From NCBI GenBank assembly GCA_938008415.1, contig CALLKI010000048.1, forward strand, positions 1 to 8,964: a stretch of DNA of 8,964 nt. The letters are read 5' to 3'. This DNA is from an uncultured Luteimonas sp. (GTDB taxonomy: Bacteria > Pseudomonadota > Gammaproteobacteria > Xanthomonadales > Xanthomonadaceae). The position numbers and the translations under genes are program-made. The number at the start of each line of letters is the position of its first letter. Position 1 is the stretch's first letter. Of this stretch, positions 1 through 5,041 are shown piece by piece. A model generated the notes under the pieces. That model was not told the origin of the DNA and did no database searches. It saw only the letters and a program-made list of their open reading frames with translations.

Positions 1-69
1 TGCCGGCAGGCGCGGCAGCAGCCAGCGCGCGGCGAACCCGCGGGTGGTGCTCAGCGTGACCGCGGGGTG
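1..69 (-). pseudogene. LysR-type regulator fragment (start of effector-binding domain), cut by window edge
   Basis: Read on the minus strand from about 69 down to 1, one frame gives HPAVTLSTT followed by GFAARWLLPRLPA. This closely resembles the start of the substrate-binding domain of GcvA-type LysR regulators, where a phrase like FAARWLVPRL sits about 90-110 residues into the protein. The winged-helix N-terminal domain should then lie at about 90-350 on the minus strand. None of the three minus frames there gives a LysR-like helix-turn-helix, and I found no ATG, GTG or TTG in this frame nearby. An ATG at 106-104 with a purine-rich site before it is in a different frame. The piece is therefore either a 5'-truncated or frameshifted remnant or a chance resemblance. 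Its C-terminal part lies outside the window. Family resemblance is seen directly; pseudogene status is inferred. Confidence 0.4.
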
Positions 70-170
70 GTCGCGCCGTTGCGTGGGACCGGAGGCGGGA
101 CGCCATCCTTCCTCCCCTCCATTGCCTCCGGCCCGCGGGGCGGCCGTCAGCCCCGGCGCGCGCCTGGCCT

Positions 171-197
171 GGCGACGGGGATGACATCGCTGTCGCC
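171..197. promoter_or_regulatory. 27-bp operator-like inverted repeat upstream of fda
   Basis: The arms GGCGAC (171-176) and GTCGCC (192-197) are exact inverted repeats, and the centre GATGACATC (180-188) is itself a palindrome around A184. Counting outward from that base, 11 of 13 positions pair; only 177/191 and 179/189 do not. The dyad lies 172 bp before the fda start and upstream of the -10-like site at 297. A two-fold symmetric site of this length suits a dimeric DNA-binding regulator, but the regulator is not known from sequence. Confidence 0.35.
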
Positions 198-296
198 CCG
201 GCGGGCGCCCCGTGCCCGGATGGCCGCCCCGCGCGCGGATCGCCGTTGGCCGGGGTGCCGCATGCCCGCCGCGGCCGGCCCCGCGCCCGGACGGGC

Positions 297-302
297 TATC
301 AT
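297..302 (+). promoter_or_regulatory. Possible -10 element for fda
   Basis: TATCAT in the context GGCTATCATCTC is a 4 of 6 match to TATAAT and would start transcription about 60 bases before the GTG. No convincing -35 hexamer is visible about 17 bp upstream, where the sequence is pure G/C. Similar hexamers precede the DUF998 gene (CATCAT, 2147-2152) and the alpha/beta hydrolase gene (TATCAT, minus strand, 4593-4588). Confidence 0.25.
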
Positions 303-355
303 CTCCGGCCCAAACCGCTCCTTTGCGGCACGCATCCCGCCCCACGCATACCAAC

Positions 356-360
356 AGGAG
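356..360 (+). promoter_or_regulatory. Ribosome binding site fixing the GTG start of fda
   Basis: AGGAG lies 8 bases before the GTG at 369. It selects this start over the in-frame ATG at 246, which would add 41 low-complexity residues not seen in the aldolase family. Confidence 0.75.
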
Positions 361-368
361 TTTCCATC

Positions 369-1262
369 GTGTCCATCCAGGCCGAACAGCGCGAACGCAT
401 CGCTTCCGGTAAGGGCTTCATCGCCGCGCTCGACCAGAGCGGCGGCAGCACGCCCAAGGCGCTCAGGCTCTACGGCATCGACGAGTCCGCCTACTCGAAC
501 GAGGAGCAGATGTTCGAGCTGGTGCACGCGATGCGCACCCGCATCGTCACCAGCCCCGCCTTCAACGGCGACCGCGTGCTTGGCGCGATCCTGTTCGAGC
601 GCACCATGGACGGCGAGTTCGCCGGCAAGAACGCCGTGGCCTACCTGTGGGAGGACAAGGGCGTGGTGCCCTTCCTCAAGATCGACAAGGGCCTGGAGGA
701 AGAGGCCGACGGCGTGCAACGGATGAAGCCGATCCCGAACCTCGAACCGCTGCTGGAGCGCGCGAAGGCCCGCGGCGTGTTCGGCACCAAGGAGCGCTCG
801 GTGATCAAGCGGAACAACGCCAGGGGCATCGCCGACGTGCTCGACCAGCAGTTCGATCTGGCGCGCAAGGTGCTGGCCGCCGGGCTGGTGCCGATCATCG
901 AGCCCGAGGTCGACATCAAGGCCCCGGACAAGGAGGCCATCGAGGTCGAGCTCAAGCGCGGCCTGATCGAGCGCCTCGACGGGATCAGCCCGGACACGCC
1001 GGTGATGCTCAAGCTCACCCTGCCGAGCGTGGACGGTTTCTTCAAGGAACTGGTCGAGCACCCGTCGGTGCTGCGCGTGGTCGCGCTGTCCGGTGGTTAC
1101 ACCCGTGCCGAGGCGAACGGGAAGCTTGCCCGCAACCCGGGCGTGATCGCCAGCTTCAGCCGCGCCCTGACCGAGGGCCTGACCGCGCAGCAGAGCGACG
1201 AGGAATTCAACCGCGCCCTCGACGAGTCGATCGAGTCGATCTACCGCGCCTCGATCGCCTGA
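369..1262 (+). CDS. fda: Class I fructose-bisphosphate aldolase
   Basis: This 297-residue protein is a full-length class I (Schiff-base, metal-independent) fructose-1,6-bisphosphate aldolase of the short bacterial type, the family that includes the staphylococcal enzyme of similar length. It should cleave fructose-1,6-bisphosphate to dihydroxyacetone phosphate and glyceraldehyde-3-phosphate in the cytosol and also run in the gluconeogenic direction. Visible family signatures are GFIAALDQSGGSTPKAL at 16-32, IIEPEVDI in the middle, VMLKLTLP with the probable Schiff-base lysine at about K215, and the phosphate-binding LSGGYTR near the C-terminus. The GTG start is supported by AGGAG 8 bases upstream. 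The gene appears to be a single transcription unit: gene-free DNA lies before it and a strong hairpin directly after it, facing a broken gene on the other strand. No frameshift or missing motif is seen. Confidence 0.96.
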   Translation: MSIQAEQRERIASGKGFIAALDQSGGSTPKALRLYGIDESAYSNEEQMFELVHAMRTRIVTSPAFNGDRVLGAILFERTMDGEFAGKNAVAYLWEDKGVVPFLKIDKGLEEEADGVQRMKPIPNLEPLLERAKARGVFGTKERSVIKRNNARGIADVLDQQFDLARKVLAAGLVPIIEPEVDIKAPDKEAIEVELKRGLIERLDGISPDTPVMLKLTLPSVDGFFKELVEHPSVLRVVALSGGYTRAEANGKLARNPGVIASFSRALTEGLTAQQSDEEFNRALDESIESIYRASIA

Positions 1263-1276
1263 TCGCGGTCCCGTTG

Positions 1277-1303
1277 CCGCCCGCGGTTGCACGCCGCGGG
1301 CGG
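1277..1303. terminator. Hairpin between convergent fda and desaturase remnant
   Basis: CCGCCCGCGG (1277-1286) and CCGCGGGCGG (1294-1303) form a perfect 10-bp stem with a 7-base loop, 14 bases after the fda stop codon. Neither side carries a clear run of T, so it is a weak intrinsic terminator by rule. Its position between two converging reading frames suggests a two-way terminator or an mRNA 3'-end stabiliser. Confidence 0.5.
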
Positions 1304-1323
1304 AATCGCGTCCACATTCCGGA

Positions 1324-1866
1324 TCAGGACCTTCCGTCCGGCGCAGGACCCGGCGGCCCGGACACCGTGCGCAGGGCCTCGCGCCAGTTGCGTGCGCGGC
1401 GCAGGTCGCGGAACAACTTCCTCCATTCGTGCAGGATGATCCCCAGCGGGTTGTGGCTGCCGACGGGATCCGCCAGGCCGTACCGCAGCCGCGCGTCCGG
1501 GCGTGCCTCGCGGAAGGTGCCGAACAGGCGGTCGAACACGATCAGCACGCCGCCGTAGTTGCAGTCGAGGTACCCGGGGCTGCTGGCATGGTGCACGCGG
1601 TGGTGCGCCGGCGTGTTGAACACGTATTCGAACCAGCGCGGCAGCCGACCGATCAGTTCGGTGTGCAGCCAGAACTGGTAGAGCAGGTTGAGCGCGAGCG
1701 CGGCGAGCACCAGCGGCACCGGGAAACCCAGCCACACCAGCGGCGCGAAGAACACGGAGGACGCGGTGATCCTCCCGGTCCAGCCGAGCCGGTATGCCGC
1801 TGCCAGCGTGAACTGTTCCGGCGAGTGGTGCACCGAATGGTCCAGCCGGAACCAGCGGATGCGGTG
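1324..1866 (-). pseudogene. Sterol desaturase / fatty acid hydroxylase family protein, 5'-truncated
   Basis: About 180 residues match the C-terminal two thirds of membrane di-iron hydroxylases (FA_hydroxylase superfamily). From the junction they read HRIRWFRLDHSVHHSPEQF, two membrane stretches, QFWLHTELIGRLP, then HHRVHH, YGGVLIVFDRLFGTF and a normal C-terminus with HEWRKLF. The histidine clusters HSVHH and HHRVHH are metal ligands in the family. The N-terminal membrane helices and the first histidine box (usually an H-x3-H just before the HRIRW position) are absent: upstream of 1866 the frame runs into low-complexity sequence overlapping the plus-strand hydrolase remnant. A frame stays open to an ATG at 1899, so a shortened protein of about 191 residues could be made, but it would lack the first ligands and probably be inactive. 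Truncation is seen directly; loss of function is inferred. Confidence 0.72.
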
Positions 1867-1871
1867 CCCGG

Positions 1872-2126
1872 CGCGAGGACTGGATCGCGGCCTCGCCATA
1901 CCACCAGCTCTCGCGCGCCTCGCTGCCGCTGCTGGCGGTGTGTTCCACCTTCCGGCCGGATGCCTGCCCGCAGGCACGGGCACTGCGTGGCAAGGCATGG
2001 GCGCTGGGCGTGCGCGTGGAAGTACAGCCCGAGGTCCTCGGCCACATGGAGATCAACCGTTCCCCCGGCATCGAGCCTGCCTGCCCCCGCCGTGTTTCGG
2101 CTTTCATCGAGAGCCTGTTGCGCTGA
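1872..2126 (+). pseudogene. Alpha/beta hydrolase, C-terminal remnant
   Basis: The frame reads REDWIAASPYHQLSR, then LPLLAVCSTFRPDACPQA, a segment with GVRVEVQPEVLGHMEIN and a C-terminus ending FIESLLR. This is the last third of an alpha/beta hydrolase of the esterase/BD-FAE kind: the 'ASP.H.L' segment, the strand before the acid loop, and the GH-x-x-IN segment carrying the catalytic histidine are recognisable. The oxyanion region and the nucleophile motif G-x-S-x-G should lie upstream, but the sequence before about 1872 belongs to the desaturase remnant on the other strand. A GTG at 1938 could start a 62-residue piece, which would have no catalytic serine. A GCCTGCCC/GCAGGCA palindrome lies inside the fragment at 1962-1976. 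Assignment rests on motif resemblance only. Confidence 0.62.
1962..1982. repeat. GCAGGCA palindrome, copy 1 (related copy at 4751-4772)
   Basis: GCCTGCCCGCAGGCA followed by CGGGCA. The second copy has one extra C in the loop and one substitution in the right flank over about 22 bp. This copy lies within the hydrolase remnant, the other in gene-free DNA. It could be a small dispersed palindromic element or chance similarity in GC-rich DNA. Confidence 0.3.
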
Positions 2127-2180
2127 TCGCCCGGCAGGGCGCATGGCATCATCCCGCCGCCTGGATCCGGAGAACGGGAG

Positions 2181-2807
2181 ATGCACGGGAACGATGGCGC
2201 GAAGGCGCGGCGCGCGGGCTGGCTGTTCCTGCCACCCGTGCTGTTCATCGCCGCCGCGGTCGCGGTGCACGTGCTGCGCGACGACCATGACGGCTGGCAT
2301 GCCCCGCTGAGCTTCTACCTCTCCGGCCCGCACGGGCACTGGCTGGTCGCCGCGTACTGCGTGCTCGGTGTCGGCCTGGTGGCGCTGGCGCTCGCCGCAC
2401 GCGCGGCCACCGTGCACGAAGCGCGCTACGCGCTGACGCCGGTGCTGTTCGCGGGCGGCGCGGTGTCGCTCGCGGTGACCGCGTTCTGGCCCGGTTCGGC
2501 GCCGGGCCATCCCGCCGATCCGCTCGGCGATTTCATCCACCGCCTGTCGGCGATGTGCAGCTTCCTGCTGGTCGGCTTCGGCATGCTGCTGCAGTCGCTG
2601 GGCCTGCGCCGTGACCCGGCGTGGCGACGGGCCGCGGGCCCGCTGCTCGCGCTGGCCGTGGCCGCGTTCGCGGCACTGTGGGCCCACGCGCTGTGGCGCG
2701 GCCTGCCGCGCGGCGCCTCGCAGAAGGCGGTGGTGGCGTTGTACCTGCTGTGGGCGGCGTGGCTGGCGTGGCGGTTGCGTGCCCTGTCCCCGCGCCCGAC
2801 GGCCTGA
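2181..2807 (+). CDS. DUF998 family integral membrane protein
   Basis: A 208-residue, very hydrophobic protein with about six predicted transmembrane helices: roughly residues 13-30, 50-75, 85-103, 118-138, 150-168 and 180-198. Organisation and motifs resemble the DUF998 family, notably the loop HAPLSFYLSGPHG after helix 1 and DPLGDFIHRLSAMCSFLLV around helix 4. The biochemical role of this family is not established. The start ATG is supported by GGAG at 2169-2172, 8 bases upstream. The gene begins 54 bp after the hydrolase remnant and ends 3 bp before the end of zapE on the opposite strand, so the two genes are convergent with no room for separate terminators. A CATCAT -10-like hexamer at 2147-2152 could drive it alone. 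Membrane location is well supported; the family call is by resemblance. Confidence 0.82.
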   Translation: MHGNDGAKARRAGWLFLPPVLFIAAAVAVHVLRDDHDGWHAPLSFYLSGPHGHWLVAAYCVLGVGLVALALAARAATVHEARYALTPVLFAGGAVSLAVTAFWPGSAPGHPADPLGDFIHRLSAMCSFLLVGFGMLLQSLGLRRDPAWRRAAGPLLALAVAAFAALWAHALWRGLPRGASQKAVVALYLLWAAWLAWRLRALSPRPTA

Positions 2808-2810
2808 GCC

Positions 2811-3914
2811 TCAGCCGGCGCGGTGTTCCGCGGCGAGGTACTCGGCGGACTGCATTTCGACCAGGCGCGAGGCGGTGCGCTCGAAGGCGCCGGCGAGGCG
2901 CTCGCCGGCATACAGCGCGTGCGGTGGCGCGGCGGCGGTGCAGACCAGGTTGACGTGGCGGTCGTACAGCTCGTCCACCAGGGTGATGAAGCGGCGCGCG
3001 GCGTCGTTGCGGCGCTCGTCGAACACGGGGATGCCACCGAGCAGCACGGTGTGGAACTCGCGCGCGATCTCGATGTAGTCGGTGGCGCCGCGCGGGCCCT
3101 CGCACAGCGCGTCGAAGTCGAACCAGGCCATGCCCTTGCAGCGCGCGCGCACGGCGATGCGGCGGCCGTCGATCTCGATCCCGGCGTCGCGGTGCGCGTC
3201 GTCGCCGCCAAGCTCGTGCCAGCGCCGTTCCAGCCAGGCGTCGGAGCCGGCGTCGAGCGGCGCGCGGTACACCGGCGAGCGGGTGAGCGCGCGCAGCCGG
3301 TAGTCGGTGTCGCTGCGCAGGTGCACGACCTCGCAGTGGGCGCGGATCAGGTCGATCGCCGGCAGGAAGCGCGCGCGCTGCAGGCCGTCGCGGTACAGGT
3401 CGCCCGGCTCCACGTTCGAGGTGGTCACCAGCACGATGCCCTCGGCGAACATGCGTCCGAGCAGGCGGGCGAGGATCATCGCGTCGCCGATGTCGCCGAC
3501 GAAGAACTCGTCCAGCACCAGCACGCGCAGGTTGCCACGCCATTCGCGCACGATCGTGGCCAGCGGGTCGCGCTCGCCGGCGTGCGCGCGCAGGCGCTCG
3601 TGCACCTCGCGCATGAAACGGTGGAAATGCGTGCGCCGCTTCTGTGGGAAGGGCAGGCCGGCGAAGAACAGGTCCACGAGGAAGGTCTTGCCGCGGCCGA
3701 CGCCGCCCCACAGGTACAGCCCGCGCGGCGCGGGCGCGGGGCGCCCGGCCAGCCGGTCGAGCATGCCGCGCCGCGGCCTGGCGAGCAGTTCGCCGTGCAG
3801 GCGGTCGAGCGCACGCAGCGCCACGTGCTGCGCGGGATCGTCGCCCCAGTCGCCGCGTTCGACGCCGGCGCGGTACAGGTCCGACGGCCTCGCCGCCGCG
3901 TTCGCTTCACTCAT
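2811..3914 (-). CDS. zapE: Cell division protein ZapE (AFG1-like ATPase)
   Basis: This 367-residue P-loop ATPase has the length and motif order of the ZapE/AFG1 family (E. coli ZapE is about 375 residues). Visible are the N-terminal segment with Y14 and Q29, Walker A GGVGRGKT at 70-77, FHRFMREVHERL at 97-108, Walker B VLVLDE at 131-136 followed by FFVGDIGDAMIL, and the sensor stretch VTTSN. The C-terminal part keeps family phrases such as CKGMAWFDFDALC, DYIEIAREF and RFITLVDELYD. In E. coli ZapE is an inner-face cytoplasmic ATPase that associates with FtsZ and affects ring stability; mitochondrial AFG1 acts on respiratory complexes. The start codon overlaps the last 8 bases of the upstream hydrolase gene and no strong Shine-Dalgarno is seen, so translation is probably coupled. 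All catalytic motifs are intact. Confidence 0.95.
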   Translation of the reverse strand: MSEANAAARPSDLYRAGVERGDWGDDPAQHVALRALDRLHGELLARPRRGMLDRLAGRPAPAPRGLYLWGGVGRGKTFLVDLFFAGLPFPQKRRTHFHRFMREVHERLRAHAGERDPLATIVREWRGNLRVLVLDEFFVGDIGDAMILARLLGRMFAEGIVLVTTSNVEPGDLYRDGLQRARFLPAIDLIRAHCEVVHLRSDTDYRLRALTRSPVYRAPLDAGSDAWLERRWHELGGDDAHRDAGIEIDGRRIAVRARCKGMAWFDFDALCEGPRGATDYIEIAREFHTVLLGGIPVFDERRNDAARRFITLVDELYDRHVNLVCTAAAPPHALYAGERLAGAFERTASRLVEMQSAEYLAAEHRAG

Positions 3915-4581
3915 GCTTCGCGGGCGGGAGGTAGGGACGCACGCCGTGCTTGATCGCGCCGCGCAGGTCCATCAGCTTGCGGTGGAAGAAGTGACCGGTG
4001 TCCGGCATGCGCACCAGCTCGGCCTGGGCGTTGTTGCGTTCCAGCCAGTCGTACACCGCCTGCGGGTCCACGATCTCGTCGGCATCGCCCTGGATCACCA
4101 GCCAGGGCATGGTCGGCATCGCGATCGAATCGAAGTCCCAGCCGCGCCCGGAGGCGGGCGGGGCGATCGAGATCAGCATCCCGGGCTGCAGTTCCTCCGC
4201 CGCCCGCAGCGAGACGTAGGCACCGAAGCTGAAGCCGGCCAGCCAGAGGGCGTCATCCGGGCGTTGCACGCGCACCCAGGCGGCCACCGCGCGCAGGTCG
4301 TCGAGCTCGCCGGCGCCATTGTCGAACGTGCCCTCCGAGGCGCCGGTGCCGCGGAAGTTGAAGCGCACGGTGGTCACGCCGAGCTCGCGCAGGCTGCGCG
4401 CGGTCATGGTGACCACCTTGTTGTGCATGGTCCCGCCCTCGGTCGGCAGCGGGTGGCAGACGATCGCCACCACCGGGACGGGTTCGACGCCGGCCTCGGG
4501 CAGGTCGACGGCGACCTCCAGCGCACCGGCCGGGCCGGGCAGCATCAGGGTGGTGGACGTGGTGGGGAAGGGAATGGCCAT
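3907..4581 (-). CDS. Alpha/beta hydrolase (COG2945-type, dienelactone hydrolase-like fold)
   Basis: A complete 224-residue alpha/beta hydrolase. The N-terminal phrase CHPLPTEGGTMHNKVV at 42-57 and RFNFRGTGASEG at 73-84 are typical of the COG2945 group of small bacterial hydrolases. The nucleophile elbow GFSFG places the catalytic serine at 118. The acid is probably D168 in GDADEIV and the histidine H197 in DTGHFF. The natural substrate is unknown and there is no signal peptide, so the protein is cytosolic. I chose the ATG at 4581 because the family begins about ten residues before the first beta strand and the longer frame upstream is low-complexity. This start has no Shine-Dalgarno but has TATCAT 6 bp upstream, which suits a leaderless message. 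The gene overlaps zapE by 8 bp and is the first gene of that operon. Confidence 0.9.
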   Translation of the reverse strand: MAIPFPTTSTTLMLPGPAGALEVAVDLPEAGVEPVPVVAIVCHPLPTEGGTMHNKVVTMTARSLRELGVTTVRFNFRGTGASEGTFDNGAGELDDLRAVAAWVRVQRPDDALWLAGFSFGAYVSLRAAEELQPGMLISIAPPASGRGWDFDSIAMPTMPWLVIQGDADEIVDPQAVYDWLERNNAQAELVRMPDTGHFFHRKLMDLRGAIKHGVRPYLPPAKHE

Positions 4582-4587
4582 GCGTGA

Positions 4588-4593
4588 ATGATA
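4588..4593 (-). promoter_or_regulatory. -10-like element suggesting a leaderless hydrolase-zapE mRNA
   Basis: On the minus strand the sequence reads CACTATCATTCACGC directly before the ATG at 4581. The hexamer TATCAT ends 6 bases before the start codon, so transcription would begin at or within a base or two of the A of ATG. No purine-rich ribosome binding site is present in the interval. The -35 region is not distinctive. Confidence 0.4.
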
Positions 4594-4750
4594 GTGGCTG
4601 GGCGGCACGCGGAATGTCGCGGACGCGGACCTGCGGCGGCGCGTGAGGCGCAGATTGGACGCAGGATCGGCGAAGTTTGCCGATGTTCGCCGTGGTTTGC
4701 GGCTGGCTGCCGGAAATGGCGGCCGTCGCCGCGGCCCCGCCCCCATCCCG

Positions 4751-4774
4751 GCCTGCCCCGCAGGCAGGGGCAGG
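4751..4774. repeat. Hairpin with GCAGGCA palindrome, copy 2
   Basis: CCTGCCCC (4752-4759) and GGGGCAGG (4767-4774) are exact inverted repeats around a 7-base loop. The left part GCCTGCCCCGCAGGCA matches the element at 1962-1976 with one inserted C. No T run follows on either strand, so it is not an obvious intrinsic terminator. Confidence 0.4.
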
Positions 4775-5011
4775 GGTCGCGGCGGGGGGCGCCGCAATCC
4801 GGTGCGGTTGGCGGGCAGATGCAGATGCTCCGTCGCCGCAGCCTTTTCATGCGGGCGGTTCCGCGCTTTCCGGCATCCCCGGCAAGCAAGGCGCAGGGCA
4901 GCCGGTCGGGGAGGCGCCAGTGGGGCGGCCCTGGACGACGTCTGTGGATTGCCGTTTTTCCCGGCGGATGCCGGCAGGATGCCGCCCGATCGGCGCATTT
5001 CCCGTGGACAT

Positions 5012-5027
5012 GCCGGGCAGGCCCGGC
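5012..5027 (-). terminator. Palindrome downstream of the nuclease gene, possible weak terminator
   Basis: GCCGGGC (5012-5018) and GCCCGGC (5021-5027) are a perfect inverted repeat separated by 2 bases, 14 bases beyond the nuclease stop codon. The stem must open slightly to form a loop, and no T run follows on the minus strand. Position is the main argument. Confidence 0.25.
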
Positions 5028-5041
5028 CGCAACCCCCTTGC

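Larger units (their letters stand above)
70..368. other. Gene-free upstream region of fda
   Basis: About 300 bp of GC-rich sequence with no recognisable coding signal on either strand. It contains a 27-bp interrupted dyad at 171-197, a -10-like TATCAT at 297-302 and the ribosome binding site of fda at 356-360. Longer frames crossing it on either strand have arginine/proline/alanine-rich composition typical of shadow frames. Confidence 0.6.
4594..5041. other. Gene-free stretch between the hydrolase and the nuclease gene
   Basis: About 450 bp in which I recognise no gene on either strand; frames here are short or arginine/proline/glycine-rich. It holds the promoter side of the hydrolase-zapE operon, a hairpin at 4752-4774, a short direct repeat GGATGCCG at 4966-4973 and 4977-4984, and a compact palindrome just after the end of the nuclease gene (5012-5027). 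Confidence 0.55.

Noticed and set aside
147..1292. A long minus-strand frame antisense to fda
   Set aside because: The plus-strand aldolase has complete family motifs and a ribosome binding site; the antisense frame has no recognisable domain.
2823..3953. A long plus-strand frame opposite zapE
   Set aside because: Composition is His/Val/Ala-rich shadow sequence, while the minus strand encodes an intact Walker A/B ATPase.
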